Shown here in pieces: positions 25,400 to 35,283 of a DNA stretch of 64,000 nt. The DNA comes from Actinomycetospora chibensis. Its GTDB lineage: Bacteria; Actinomycetota; Actinomycetes; Mycobacteriales; Pseudonocardiaceae. The stretch is from assembly GCF_028737215.1 (NCBI RefSeq), contig NZ_JAQZAM010000021.1, forward strand, positions 16,447 to 80,446. Reading direction: 5' to 3'. The notes below the pieces were generated by a model. It was given only the letters and a program-made list of their open reading frames with translations. It was not told the DNA's origin and searched no databases. A program made the position numbers and the translations under genes. The stretch's first letter is position 1. Every line of letters starts with the position of its first letter.

Positions 25400-26761
25400 T
25401 CAGCCGCAGGCGACGGGAGGGTTGACGTGCCGCACGAACGACTGCTCGACCTTCACCGCGCCGTTGGCGGCGACCGTCGCCCAGGCGAGCGGCGCGTAGT
25501 GGTGCTCGATCCCGCGCGGGGGGAGCGCGGCGGGCACGACGTGCCCCGCCGTGTCCTGGGTCTGGGGCCAGATCACGTCGCCGATGGCCGTGCGGGCCTC
25601 GATCAACCAGAAGTCCCCGCTGCGGTACTCGGTGCCCGCGACCTGCTGGAACTGCACCTGGACGCCATGGGCCAGGTCGATGTAGGGGCCGTCGGCGTTG
25701 GCGGACTCGGCGATGGCGACCGTGCCCTTGTCGGTGAGCGGGGTCAAGGTGCTGTTCTTCTGGTCCCAGCGCCGCAGCCGCGGGTGCTGGTCGGGTGGGA
25801 TCACCGGGGGCGCGGGCGTCACCTTCACGGTCAGCGCCGGACGGTCGACCTCGGTGACCCTGTACAGGCACTCGGCGGGCTCGTGCTGCAGGACGTAGTC
25901 GTCGGACTCCAACTCGACGAAGTCGCCGACGTCGAGGGTGAGGCGCGGGTCTCGACCCAGCGTGGCCAGGTGCAGGGTCTCGCCGCGGAACTCGGTGACC
26001 GCTAGGGCGACGGAGCCGTTGTCCAGCGACCACTTGAACGTCGCCGTCCCGGCGGGTCCGCCCTGGTGCACCTCGACGCGGATGAGCGCGTTCTCGTCGA
26101 ATCGGTACGACGCTCGCGGGTCGATGGCGCACGGTTGGTCGATGTACTCGTCCCGCACCCGTGCGCGGGCTCGCAGCTCGCCGCGCTGCGGCTTCGCGAT
26201 GAGGTCCTGCAGCGTGGTCGCCCACAGGTCCGGCATCTTCTCGCAGGTCGCCCCGGAGAGCGCCGTCTCGGTGAGGCGGGCGGTGCGCACCTGCCACACC
26301 GGCTGGGTGCGGGCGGCGGTGTCGAGTCCGCCGAGCGCGACGTCGAGCAGGGACGCGTCCTCGTCCGCCGTGACCAGCCTCTCGAACACGTCGAGGTAGA
26401 GCAGGTGGTTGTCGGTGCCGCTCGTGGGGGCGGTCAGCTTGTCGCGATCGGGCACCCGATAGTAGGGCTGGTTCAGGTAGCGCACCCCGGGGTCGTTCTC
26501 CACGCGGATGCCGTCGACGTAGTAGACGCCTGCGCCGAGCTCGAGGTCAGCGGACGCGTCGGTGCTGACGGCGAGCGCGAACGCGCCCTGGGTGCCACCC
26601 CAGGGGCCGATCAGGTCGGCCGCAAGCGTGCGCACCGCGTGCAGCAGGATCGCGACCTGCTCGTTCCAGTCGGACTCGACCTGCACCCGGCCCTGCTGCA
26701 GCACCACCTGGGCGAACCGCTTCGCCGGGTCGAAGGTCAGGCGCCCGATGTCGGCCTTCAT
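25400..26761 (-). CDS. DUF6519-like protein of the eCIS baseplate region
   Basis: This 453-residue protein from ATG 26761 begins MKADIGRLTFDPAKRFAQVV and LQQGRVQVESDWNEQ, an opening typical of DUF6519 proteins found at the end of actinobacterial and cyanobacterial eCIS loci. The rest is beta-rich (GVYYVDGIRVENDP, ETLHLATLGRDPRLTLDVGD, HVVPAALPPRGIEHHYAPL). It sits directly after the tail-I-like gene (8 bp). A structural or receptor-facing role at the baseplate is likely from context; family function is not established. Confidence 0.75.
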   Translation of the reverse strand: MKADIGRLTFDPAKRFAQVVLQQGRVQVESDWNEQVAILLHAVRTLAADLIGPWGGTQGAFALAVSTDASADLELGAGVYYVDGIRVENDPGVRYLNQPYYRVPDRDKLTAPTSGTDNHLLYLDVFERLVTADEDASLLDVALGGLDTAARTQPVWQVRTARLTETALSGATCEKMPDLWATTLQDLIAKPQRGELRARARVRDEYIDQPCAIDPRASYRFDENALIRVEVHQGGPAGTATFKWSLDNGSVALAVTEFRGETLHLATLGRDPRLTLDVGDFVELESDDYVLQHEPAECLYRVTEVDRPALTVKVTPAPPVIPPDQHPRLRRWDQKNSTLTPLTDKGTVAIAESANADGPYIDLAHGVQVQFQQVAGTEYRSGDFWLIEARTAIGDVIWPQTQDTAGHVVPAALPPRGIEHHYAPLAWATVAANGAVKVEQSFVRHVNPPVACG

Positions 26762-26769
26762 GGCTCTCC

Positions 26770-28869
26770 CTAGTTCACCAGGATGACCGCGGAATAGACC
26801 CCGGCCGGAGTCTGGTCCCGCAGTCGGTTGCGGACGTTCGCCAGCCGTTGCGGCTGGAAGAGGTCGTGGTAGACACCCATCTCGGCGCCGTCTTCGGCAC
26901 CGGTGCGGATCTCGTCGGCACACGTCAGGTCGAGCTGGGCGTAGTTCGGCGTGCCGTAGCGGGTGCTCACGAAATCCGGGGACAGCCGCAGGCGTTCGCT
27001 GCGCGCGAGATCGGCCGCCGCGGTCGCTAGAGCCGTGTCCGGTTGGCAGCGGAAGCGCCGCGGCGTGCGCGATCCCTCGGGCACCGACGAGAACCGGACG
27101 CAACCGAGCTGGCGGCGCGCCACCCGCAGCGGACCGGTGAAGATGCAGTTCTCGGCCAGCTCCACCGCGTGCGTGCGGATCGACCCGAACACGGTGACCC
27201 GGCGCAGCAGCAGCTCGGCGTGGGCGGTGTCGCCGTTGGCGGCGGAGACGGCCAGCGCGTGGGGGTCGGAGGCGTCGAGCACGCTGTCAGTGACGGTGAG
27301 GCGCTCCGGCTCGCTCCGCACCTCGTCGTGCACGACCCGGATCGGTCCGAGGATGCTGTGCGCGATGGTGACGACGGCGTCGACGTCGTCCAGCTCGAGG
27401 CTGGCCTCACCCGGCCGTCGCGGCCTGCAGTCCGGCCGGAGCCCCCATCCGGGCACCAGCGTGCAGTGACCGATCTCCAGGTGGGCCAGCTCCCCCGCGA
27501 CACGCATGCCGCGGCCGGTGACCAGGAACCCGTCGATGGTGAAGCAGCTGCCTTCCTCGCCGGTGACCGTGAGCGCGTCAGGCTGGTCGGTCTGCCAGTC
27601 CAACAGCCGCAGCACGGGCGCTGTGCCGGATGCGGCGCGCAGCTCCAGCGACTGGCCCTCCCCCAGCTCCACCGAGATCGGTTCCGTGTACGTGCTGGAG
27701 TCCACCACTTCGATCACCGCCGCGTCGGGCCGATCGAGGTACCAGTGCCGCAGCGCTTGACCCAGCCGTGCAAACGGGGCACCCGCACCGACCCTGTACA
27801 GGCGGCTGTGCGCGGCAGGCGTTGGGAGCGCCCGCTCGTACTCGCCGCCACCGAGCTGGGCCGGGAACCCGTACCGGTAGCTCACCCAGATGCCGCGTCG
27901 GGGCTGCTCGGTGGTCGCGCTGGGGAACGCGATCCGGCCGAGCACGGGGTCGACGGCGACCTTGCCGCGCGGCGTGCGATAGGTCCAGTCGGTGAGGTCG
28001 GCGACGACGATCCGCTCGCGCGAGATCAGCTCCCGCGGCGGCGGGTCGGCCGGGGTGCCGCCGGGCGGCACCCACCAGATCTGGACGTCGCGATCGGCGC
28101 CGTAAAGCTCGTCGAGCCTGCGGACGAACGTGTGCCTCCGCAGCGGAGCCGGGACGGCCAGCTCGCCCGCGCCACCACCCCGGCCGAAAAGCGTCGTGTC
28201 CACCCCCAGCACACTGAAGGTGTACGCCTGCGGCCCGACGGACTCCTGGGCGTAGGGCTGGCGCAGGGTCACCGGCACGGCCGCGAGCCGCCACGCGAAC
28301 AGGCCCACCGCGCTGGGCGCGTGCCTACCCAACGCGCTGCGGGCGCTGAGCTGCCGCGTGTCGACCACGGGCGCCGTCGACTCGAACGGCCCGTCGAGGC
28401 GGTCGAGCGCGTCGGCGTCGCGCAGGTCGACGATCCGCCCACGCTCGACGTTCGGGTGCACGAGCGACTGCAGGCCCGCGGTCAGCCGGGAGAACTCCAC
28501 CGCTGTGGCGGGCCAGCCGCCCGCGTTGCGGGCGAGCTTCTCCAGCACCGCCAGCGTGCCGCGACGGCGGCGGTCCCCGATCGTGTTCGCGACCTGCGCG
28601 CGCGGGAACAGCACGCGGGCCAGCTCCCCCGAGGTGGCGACGGGTACGTCGGAATCGGGCGTGAACCCGACCAGCTCACCGATGTAGGGCAGCACCCATT
28701 CGCTGCAGGTCTCGACGAACCAGTCGTCGTAGAGGCGCTCGATGTCCTGTTCGACGACGTCCAACTGCTCGGCCACGATGGCCAACAACGCTCGCAGTGG
28801 CTGCTTGACGTCGGCGTCGCGGCGCCGGTGCACGGCGGGCAGCAGGTCGTAGAGCCGGTCCGTGGTCAT
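26770..28869 (-). CDS. Phage tail protein I-like baseplate protein with beta-helix C-terminus
   Basis: This is a 699-residue protein. The N-terminal 100 residues (LYDLLPAVHRRRDADVKQPL, YDDWFVETCSEWVLPYIGEL) match the P2 gpI-like tail proteins of eCIS, which join baseplate wedges. From about residue 430 the sequence becomes a series of short beta strands (HLEIGHCTLVPGWG, VVTIAHSILGPIRVVHD, LTVTDSVLDASD, RRVTVFGSI), as in right-handed beta-helix proteins such as tail spikes. This may be the surface-binding part in a locus with no separate tail-fibre gene. ATG overlaps the upstream stop. Confidence 0.82.
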   Translation of the reverse strand: MTTDRLYDLLPAVHRRRDADVKQPLRALLAIVAEQLDVVEQDIERLYDDWFVETCSEWVLPYIGELVGFTPDSDVPVATSGELARVLFPRAQVANTIGDRRRRGTLAVLEKLARNAGGWPATAVEFSRLTAGLQSLVHPNVERGRIVDLRDADALDRLDGPFESTAPVVDTRQLSARSALGRHAPSAVGLFAWRLAAVPVTLRQPYAQESVGPQAYTFSVLGVDTTLFGRGGGAGELAVPAPLRRHTFVRRLDELYGADRDVQIWWVPPGGTPADPPPRELISRERIVVADLTDWTYRTPRGKVAVDPVLGRIAFPSATTEQPRRGIWVSYRYGFPAQLGGGEYERALPTPAAHSRLYRVGAGAPFARLGQALRHWYLDRPDAAVIEVVDSSTYTEPISVELGEGQSLELRAASGTAPVLRLLDWQTDQPDALTVTGEEGSCFTIDGFLVTGRGMRVAGELAHLEIGHCTLVPGWGLRPDCRPRRPGEASLELDDVDAVVTIAHSILGPIRVVHDEVRSEPERLTVTDSVLDASDPHALAVSAANGDTAHAELLLRRVTVFGSIRTHAVELAENCIFTGPLRVARRQLGCVRFSSVPEGSRTPRRFRCQPDTALATAAADLARSERLRLSPDFVSTRYGTPNYAQLDLTCADEIRTGAEDGAEMGVYHDLFQPQRLANVRNRLRDQTPAGVYSAVILVN

Positions 28870-31800
28870 GGGGGCATCTCCGTGAGCGAGAGGAGGGCGG
28901 GCACGCCGGGCCGCAGCAACGCGAGCTCGGCCGGGACGATCTCGGCGCCCACGCGCCGCGCGGGGCGGACGAACACCCGCTTCCGCAGTCCGGGATCGAG
29001 TCCCCCGGCCTTCGGATCGGTCAACAACGCGGCCACCGTCGCCTCGCTGATCGTGTCCAGCTTGTCGAGGTCGACGAAGTCGACGCCGGGTACCGCCTGG
29101 ATCGCCGCGGTCACCTCACCCGCAGTCACGTCCTGGGCGAGGTCGCGGCGGGCGAAGCCGAAGCAATCTATTAGCGCGGTGCGGATCGCGGGCTGCACGT
29201 CGTCCCAGCGCCGGTCCGGGAGTACCGCGACCTTCGCCGCGACGACCAGCGCGAGCAGCTGCCGCACCTCGATCAGGAACGGCTGGTCGGGGTCGCCGAA
29301 GCGGATCAGCGCGGCCCGCAGATTGGCCACGACGTCGGAGCCCTCCAGGGGCGCGTCGTCCACCCCCGCCACGGTGAGGTGCACGATCCGGCTGCGGCCT
29401 TGCGCAAGCTCCGCGACGGCGGCCTTCCCGATCCCCGCGAACGTGACGGCGAAGTCGCGGTAGTCGTCCACCGACACCACGCGGTCGAGCGCGGTCACCC
29501 CGAGGGGGATCCGCCTGCGAGTCTCCGCACCGGGCTCGGGATCGGCGCCGCCGGTGGCCCGCAGCGGATTGACCACCTCCAGCACCCCCTGCGGACGGGT
29601 GCTCGCCACCGTGATCGTGCCTGCGGCCACGTTGCCCGCTGCGCCCATGCCGAAGCGGTAGTCGGCCGCGACGTTCTCGCTCCCCGTCGGCAGCCGGGCA
29701 CCCTCGCGGCCGTCCCCGAAGACGACGTCGGTCTGCTCGCCGGTCGCCGTGACGAAGGCGCGCGCGGTCGGCCCTGCGTCGATGAAGTCGGGGAGCTCAC
29801 GCCACCGCACGCCGTCGACCCGCACCGAAAGCGTGCTCTCCACGCCGCTGTCGGTGGGCGCCGAGACGAACGTCAGCGGGTGGTGCACCAACGTGAAGAC
29901 CTGGTGGGACGCGGTGCCGTCGCCGCTGCCCAGCATCTCCGTGGTGCTCTCCCCCTGTGTCGCCTTGACGACGTTGCCGAGCAGCGTGATCGTGTCGCGG
30001 CGGTAGCAGTAGGCCAACTCTTCAGCGAGCAGCAGCGTCGTGCGGGTGCGCGCACCCGGCTCTTCCTGGTGGAACTCCTGTCGGACCCCGCCGAGCATCA
30101 CCAGCTCCGTGGCGGGCACGCCGGGAACGGCAACGCCTGCGTCACCGGTAATGTCGGTGCGCTCGCCGCTCACCACGAGCCAGCGGCCGGGGCGAAGGCC
30201 GTCGTAGAGGTCGTCCAGCTCGATCTCAGCGCCGCAGACGGCCTCGGTCACCGGGTCGAGCGGCGTCTCGGCCAACGTCAGCAGCTCACTGTCGGCGTAC
30301 ACGGCCGTGCCGCGGATCACCGCGAACGTGTCGTCCTCCAGGTCCAGCCAGGGCGCGTCGATGCCGACGAAGGTGCTCTTGCCGGTGATGCCGTAGTCGG
30401 ACCGGCTCGCCTCCCGGACGGCCCTGATGCGCCGGAGAAGTACGGCGTCGGGCCGGTCGAGCACGATCCAGCCGCCGGGGGTGAGGGTCGGGTAGGTGGT
30501 GTCGAGCGACACGACAGAGGGCTCCTCGGAGGCGGTCCGCCCCGCCCCGGTGTGCCTGCCTGCGACGGTGAACCGCAGCTCGGAGGCCCGACTGCCGAAG
30601 AATTCCAAGCCACCTTCGCCGAACCCCAGCGCATAGGTGAGGTCGACCGGGTCGCTGCCGAGGCTCGACGCGGTGACCGCCACCTCCGGTGGATCGACGC
30701 CGAAGTCCAGTGTGGTCTCGACGGTGATCCGACGATTGGCGAACTCGATGGTGAGCCGGGCGGTGGGCCCGTCCGGTGGCCGCAACAGCTGGACGAGCAC
30801 CGTCTCCTTCGCGGCCGGCACGGCGACCGGCACGCCCGCGAGCAGCTCCGCCGGGGTGACCGAACGCGGATCGGCCGTGACCTCCCCGATCGTGATCTCG
30901 ATCTGTGCGGGGTCCTGAGGCGGGACTTCGCCTTCGGGTATGCCGCCGCCGCCCACCAGCGTCCCGGTGAGCGGGAGGGCGACGGTCACGGTGAACAGTT
31001 CCGGCGGCCCACCCGATGCGCGGAACAGCGCCCACTCGCGCTCCTCGACGATCTTGCCGTTCTCGTCGTCCGTGATCACCTCGGGGCGCGCGGCGTGCCC
31101 GAACGCCGAGGCTCGCTTGCGCAGCGCGTAGCAGCGCAGCGTCCCGGCCGGCGTGGCGGGAACGCCCTGCCACGCCGAGTAGAGCGTCGACGCCAGGTCG
31201 GGGCGGAGGGACAGGAGCAGGTCGGGCAGCGCGTCGGAGGTGGGAGCGAGGTCGGTGGCTAGATCCGGCGGCCGGTTCTGGGCGCTGCTGGGCGGCACCG
31301 AGGCGGGCTTGGCCAAGCCGCCGAGGGCCGCCCCGATCGTCGTGGTGCCGGGCGATTCGCCGCCCTGCTGGAGCAGGCTGGTGGCTTCGCGTGCCGCCAC
31401 CACCGGGTCGGTCAGCTCCCGCATCCGGGCGATCATCGTGGTGAGCCACGCCCGCAGCGGTCCGGTCGGCGCGCGCAGCGCCGCGAGCTCGGCCCGCAGC
31501 GACGGCAGCACCTCGTCGGCGATCACCGTGGTGAGCGCTTCCGGTGTCGCTCCGCCCGTTGCCGTCCCCCGCAGTGTCGCCAACACGGCGAGCACGTTCT
31601 TCGCGGTGATCCGGGTGGGGTCCACACCGGCCGCGACGAGGTCGCTGAACCGTTCGACCGCCGCCAGCACGATGGCCGGGCTCAGGCCGTTCGGCCCGGG
31701 GGGTGTCCAGGGCAGCACCGCGACCCGGGTGCGGTCGGCGGCCGCGTCCGACTCGACCTCGATCACGCGGAAGAGCACCTGGGTCTCACCGAAGTCGGCC

Positions 31801-32426
31801 AGCAGCGGGTCGCCTGGGTTCAGCCCGGTCGAGGTGCCCGCCAGCGCGATCGACGGCGGCGGCCCAGTCGGGGTCGAGAGCTTCGCCGCGTCGTCGAGGA
31901 TCGCGGCGTTGCGGTCGCGCGTCGTGCGGACGGGCAGCGTGTTCCACTCACCGCGCGCGTCCAGCTCCTCCACCGTCTCGAACGTCTGCGCCTGTTCCCC
32001 CGGACCGGGCACGCTCTGCACCCGGCTGCCACGGGGCAACAGAGCCCGAACGTCGTCATCCAGGGTGTAGGAAAGAAACGTCGTCGCGGCGACGCCGGGG
32101 CGGGGCGCGTAGCCCACCAGCCTGCCCAGCTCCCGGATCGAGCCGTCCTCCGTGGCTGTGCGCAGGTAGCCCTCGTTGGCGATACGCTCCTGGTAGAACG
32201 TGAGGACGTCGGCGAGGCTCGCGGCCGCGTCCAGCAGCGCGAGCGCGGGGTCGTCGGGCTGCCGCGTGGTGAGCGCGGGCAGGCCATCGGTCGCCGAGAG
32301 CCGAGCCGTCATCGCGTCCAGGAACTGCCGGTGTGTGCCGACGCGGTACGCGATCGCGTCGAGGCCCGGCCGATTCTGCACCGCCGCGGGCGTGGCTCCG
32401 CTAGTGCATCCGCAGTCGCAGCTCAT
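28866..32426 (-). CDS. Large baseplate protein (gpJ-like, Afp11/12 type)
   Basis: This 1186-residue, largest protein of the locus has an N-terminus (VQNRPGLDAIAYRVGTHRQF, YQERIANEGYLRTATEDGSI) that matches putative baseplate assembly proteins of contractile injection systems. The C-terminal third contains gpJ-like wedge sequence (DRVVSVDDYRDFAVTFAGIG, SRIVHLTVAGVDDAP). It builds the six-fold baseplate wedge together with the 835-residue paralogue. The start and stop overlap both neighbours by 4 bases. The N-terminus carries a Cys-rich MSCDCGC, unusual but common in this family. Confidence 0.88.
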   Translation of the reverse strand: MSCDCGCTSGATPAAVQNRPGLDAIAYRVGTHRQFLDAMTARLSATDGLPALTTRQPDDPALALLDAAASLADVLTFYQERIANEGYLRTATEDGSIRELGRLVGYAPRPGVAATTFLSYTLDDDVRALLPRGSRVQSVPGPGEQAQTFETVEELDARGEWNTLPVRTTRDRNAAILDDAAKLSTPTGPPPSIALAGTSTGLNPGDPLLADFGETQVLFRVIEVESDAAADRTRVAVLPWTPPGPNGLSPAIVLAAVERFSDLVAAGVDPTRITAKNVLAVLATLRGTATGGATPEALTTVIADEVLPSLRAELAALRAPTGPLRAWLTTMIARMRELTDPVVAAREATSLLQQGGESPGTTTIGAALGGLAKPASVPPSSAQNRPPDLATDLAPTSDALPDLLLSLRPDLASTLYSAWQGVPATPAGTLRCYALRKRASAFGHAARPEVITDDENGKIVEEREWALFRASGGPPELFTVTVALPLTGTLVGGGGIPEGEVPPQDPAQIEITIGEVTADPRSVTPAELLAGVPVAVPAAKETVLVQLLRPPDGPTARLTIEFANRRITVETTLDFGVDPPEVAVTASSLGSDPVDLTYALGFGEGGLEFFGSRASELRFTVAGRHTGAGRTASEEPSVVSLDTTYPTLTPGGWIVLDRPDAVLLRRIRAVREASRSDYGITGKSTFVGIDAPWLDLEDDTFAVIRGTAVYADSELLTLAETPLDPVTEAVCGAEIELDDLYDGLRPGRWLVVSGERTDITGDAGVAVPGVPATELVMLGGVRQEFHQEEPGARTRTTLLLAEELAYCYRRDTITLLGNVVKATQGESTTEMLGSGDGTASHQVFTLVHHPLTFVSAPTDSGVESTLSVRVDGVRWRELPDFIDAGPTARAFVTATGEQTDVVFGDGREGARLPTGSENVAADYRFGMGAAGNVAAGTITVASTRPQGVLEVVNPLRATGGADPEPGAETRRRIPLGVTALDRVVSVDDYRDFAVTFAGIGKAAVAELAQGRSRIVHLTVAGVDDAPLEGSDVVANLRAALIRFGDPDQPFLIEVRQLLALVVAAKVAVLPDRRWDDVQPAIRTALIDCFGFARRDLAQDVTAGEVTAAIQAVPGVDFVDLDKLDTISEATVAALLTDPKAGGLDPGLRKRVFVRPARRVGAEIVPAELALLRPGVPALLSLTEMPP

Positions 32427-34930
32427 CGGCCCCCCTCCACCTTCACCGTGAGCCGACCGTTCTCCGGGGCGTCCGGGTCGCGGTCGAGGCGGGCCACCTC
32501 GAGCGGCCCGATCCGCAGCACGCCGTCGTCGACGACGTTGTCCCCGCCTTCAAGCCGCCGCAGGCAGGTGACCTGGGCGTTATCCACCCCGGCCACCGCG
32601 AGCACGGCCACGACGAGCCTGCTGACTCGCACGTCGTCGCCGAACGTGAGCCGGTCGGGGTCGAAGAAGGCGGCGAGGACGTCGAGCACCGCGGCGCGCA
32701 CGTGTCCGGCGATCCGGTCCGGCCGCACGCAGACGGTGATCGCGACGTCCAGCGGCACGGTGGTCGCGGGCAAGACCACGATCTCGTGGCCGATGCGGCG
32801 GAACGGCTCCAGCGCCGCCGCCACCCGAGCGACCAGCGCCGGGTCCGCCACTCCGCCATAGGCGTCGATCGCGACGTGCACCTCGATGCGGCTTCCGGTG
32901 AACCGCCGCACGCCCGCGGCCCGCTGGACGTGCGGGTCGCGCTCGGCGAGGCGCGCGTAGTCCTCGGCCACGACGGCGCGCACCATCTCGCGCCGGAACG
33001 CCGAGGGAGCGCGCAGCTTGACGCTCTGGACCGGCTCGCGGTCGGTGCCGCCCCAGGCGGGCAGTGGGTTGCGCGCGGTCAGCACCGCCATGTCCGAGCC
33101 CGGTGTGCGGCGGCCGACGCACACGATCGTGTCCGCCCCGACGTTGCCCGCGCTGCCGCCGCCCACGCGGTAGTCGGCGGAGAACCGCTCGTGGGCTTCG
33201 GGACGGCGGCCCAAGCGCCCGTCCCCGAGGCGCAGGTGGGCGCGGCCGTTGTTGTCGACCTCGACGACGACGTGCCGGTCGGTCGGCGCGCTGGTGAGCA
33301 GGTCGTACACCGGCGCCCACCGCTGCAGCAGCGCCCGCAACTCCGAGCGCAGCGCCTCGGCCTCGTCCCGCGCGGCCGCGGACACCATCGCGAAGAGCGC
33401 GTGGTCGGCGGGCGTGGCCGGATCTTGCAATCGGGCGGCCACGGCGACGACGTCCAGCAGGTCGGCCCGGTCGAACAGGTCGTCGACCTGGCCCGGTGCG
33501 GACGGCAGGCTGGTCAGGTCCAGCGCGGGCAACGCCGCCCGCGGGTCCGGCGGCGCCATGAGCGCGGCGGCGGACGTGGTCGCGGGCGGCGGCGCTCGGA
33601 ACGTGACGGGCGACTGGGCGAGCACCGGCGCGAACCGGCCCGGCGTGAACGTGGCCGACCGCCCGCAGGCGGCCTCGGCGCACGGCATCACGGCCGACAG
33701 CTGCGGCACCGCACCGAGGTCCTCGTCGCTCACCAGGCGGCCGTGGTCGACCAGCACGACGTTGCCGCGCGCGACGCTGACGTCGGTGAGCTCGGCGCAC
33801 GCGGGCGGCGGCCCGACCGCCGACAGGTACAGCGGGAACGGCAACGCGTCCTCGGGCGCCCAGCAGATCTCGACGAGCAGAGCGCCGTTGAGCGGATCGC
33901 GAGCCCGGTCGACCGCGATGAGCATCACCGCGTGCCGCCGCCGCGGATCCCGATCGGCCGCCGCGCCCGTCTTCGGGCTCAGCACCTCTTCGAAGATCAA
34001 CACTTGGCCTGCGCGCAGGTGCAACGCGTCGTGCTCGTCGAGCAGGGTGGCGCTCGTAGCGCCCTTTGGGAGCACGCACTCGCCGTCGCCCCAGGTGTAG
34101 AAGCAGATGCGACTGTGCGCCGCACGGATCGTCCGAGCGCGCGGCCACATCGGCTCGAACACCTCGCGGTCGCCGCGTGTGGCGAAGAAGGCGTCCTCGG
34201 GCAGGGTGACGTCGGTGTCGGTGGCGAGGCAGACGAACGCGCGGGCGTTGGCGCCCTCGTGCATCCGGTAGTCGACCAGGCGGGCGTGTCGGCGCACCGA
34301 GATCCGCTGCCGGGCGGTGCCGAGGTAGGCCTCGGTGGCGACGGCGTCCTGGTGGTAGCTGAGCTGGTCGCCGACGAAGGCCAGCAGCTCGACGAGCGTG
34401 ATCCCGAGATCGGGGACGTGGTCCTCGTGCCACTGCGGCATCACCACCGCCAGCCGGTCGAGCAGCATCTGTCGGAAGCTCGCGTAGTCCTTGGCCAGGT
34501 AGCTGATCTCCGGGCCGTACGTCGGGGGCGGCGGCGGGGGCGGCTCCGCCACGCAATCCAGCTCGGCCGGGCAGTTGACCTTGAAGGAGAAGGGCAGCAC
34601 CGAGTAGCGGGGGTCGAGGTCGGCCGAGTTCACGCGCAGCTCGTAGGTCGAGAAGTCGCCCGCCTTATCGAGGGTGACGACCATGCAGTCGTCGCGATCG
34701 GGGTCCTCGGCGCGGCCCATCCGGACGTCGACGACGCAGATGTCGCGCACCCGCCTGCCGCCGACGACGGCCACGTCCGCTGCCGTGATCCGCGCGGGCC
34801 CCTTGACCAGGAAGAACGCGGTGAGGGTGCGCTGGTCGTCGCCGACCTCGAGGTAGTCGAGCCCGTTGTGGCCGGACGCCCGGAGCGCGGCACGGCGGCG
34901 GTTGTCTCGACAGATCAGCTCGGACATCAC
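32423..34930 (-). CDS. Baseplate protein (gpJ-like, Afp11 type)
   Basis: This 835-residue putative baseplate assembly protein has an N-terminal beta domain, a proline-only linker (PPPPPPPTYGPEISYLAKDY, residues 131-150), then the conserved MLLDRLAVVMPQWHEDHVPD and LGITLVELLAFVGDQLSYHQ. The gpJ-like wedge domain follows in the C-terminal half (YRVGGGSAGNVGADTIVCVG; MVRAVVAEDYARLAERDPHV). It pairs with the larger protein encoded next and with gp25 upstream. Overlaps of 4 bases on both sides indicate coupled translation. Confidence 0.88.
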   Translation of the reverse strand: MMSELICRDNRRRAALRASGHNGLDYLEVGDDQRTLTAFFLVKGPARITAADVAVVGGRRVRDICVVDVRMGRAEDPDRDDCMVVTLDKAGDFSTYELRVNSADLDPRYSVLPFSFKVNCPAELDCVAEPPPPPPPTYGPEISYLAKDYASFRQMLLDRLAVVMPQWHEDHVPDLGITLVELLAFVGDQLSYHQDAVATEAYLGTARQRISVRRHARLVDYRMHEGANARAFVCLATDTDVTLPEDAFFATRGDREVFEPMWPRARTIRAAHSRICFYTWGDGECVLPKGATSATLLDEHDALHLRAGQVLIFEEVLSPKTGAAADRDPRRRHAVMLIAVDRARDPLNGALLVEICWAPEDALPFPLYLSAVGPPPACAELTDVSVARGNVVLVDHGRLVSDEDLGAVPQLSAVMPCAEAACGRSATFTPGRFAPVLAQSPVTFRAPPPATTSAAALMAPPDPRAALPALDLTSLPSAPGQVDDLFDRADLLDVVAVAARLQDPATPADHALFAMVSAAARDEAEALRSELRALLQRWAPVYDLLTSAPTDRHVVVEVDNNGRAHLRLGDGRLGRRPEAHERFSADYRVGGGSAGNVGADTIVCVGRRTPGSDMAVLTARNPLPAWGGTDREPVQSVKLRAPSAFRREMVRAVVAEDYARLAERDPHVQRAAGVRRFTGSRIEVHVAIDAYGGVADPALVARVAAALEPFRRIGHEIVVLPATTVPLDVAITVCVRPDRIAGHVRAAVLDVLAAFFDPDRLTFGDDVRVSRLVVAVLAVAGVDNAQVTCLRRLEGGDNVVDDGVLRIGPLEVARLDRDPDAPENGRLTVKVEGGR

Positions 34931-35283
34931 ACCGTCCCGACGAACGTGTCTTCGCGCGGCGCCCCGGTGGCCTTTACGACATGACGCACCGTGATCTGGA
35001 TGATCGACTCGTCGCTCTCGACGTCGACGTCCTGCAGCTCGATCACGTCGCCGAGCCAGCGCTGCAGTGCGGCCTGGATGGTGAACTGGAGCGCCGTGGC
35101 GAGCTCGGGGCTGTTCGGGGCATGGACGAGCTGGATCAGCCCGCAGCCGAAGTCGGGGCGGTTCACCCGCTCACCCGGCGCGGTGAACAGCACCTGCTCA
35201 ATCATGTCCCGGACGTGGCCGTCGTCCGCAACCGTGGCAGTCCGGCCGCGGACGTCGACCGTGAAGGGGAAATCGATGTTCAC
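34927..35283 (-). CDS. GPW/gp25-family baseplate wedge protein
   Basis: This 118-residue protein from GTG 35283 overlaps the PAAR-like gene stop (GTGA). It has the gp25 pattern VDVRGRTATVADDGHVRDMI, EQVLFTAPGERVNRPDFGCG, LIQLVHAP and TIQAALQRWLGDVIELQDVD. In T4 and eCIS gp25 contacts the first sheath ring and triggers contraction. The acidic residue of the EPR-type core loop appears as GERVNRPDFG. Confidence 0.92.
   Translation of the reverse strand: MNIDFPFTVDVRGRTATVADDGHVRDMIEQVLFTAPGERVNRPDFGCGLIQLVHAPNSPELATALQFTIQAALQRWLGDVIELQDVDVESDESIIQITVRHVVKATGAPREDTFVGTV

Noticed and set aside
26848..34984. Very long plus-strand open frames opposite the eCIS genes (for example 27043-29463 and 32702-34984)
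   Set aside because: They mirror recognised baseplate genes and are His/Arg/Val-rich shadows without motifs.
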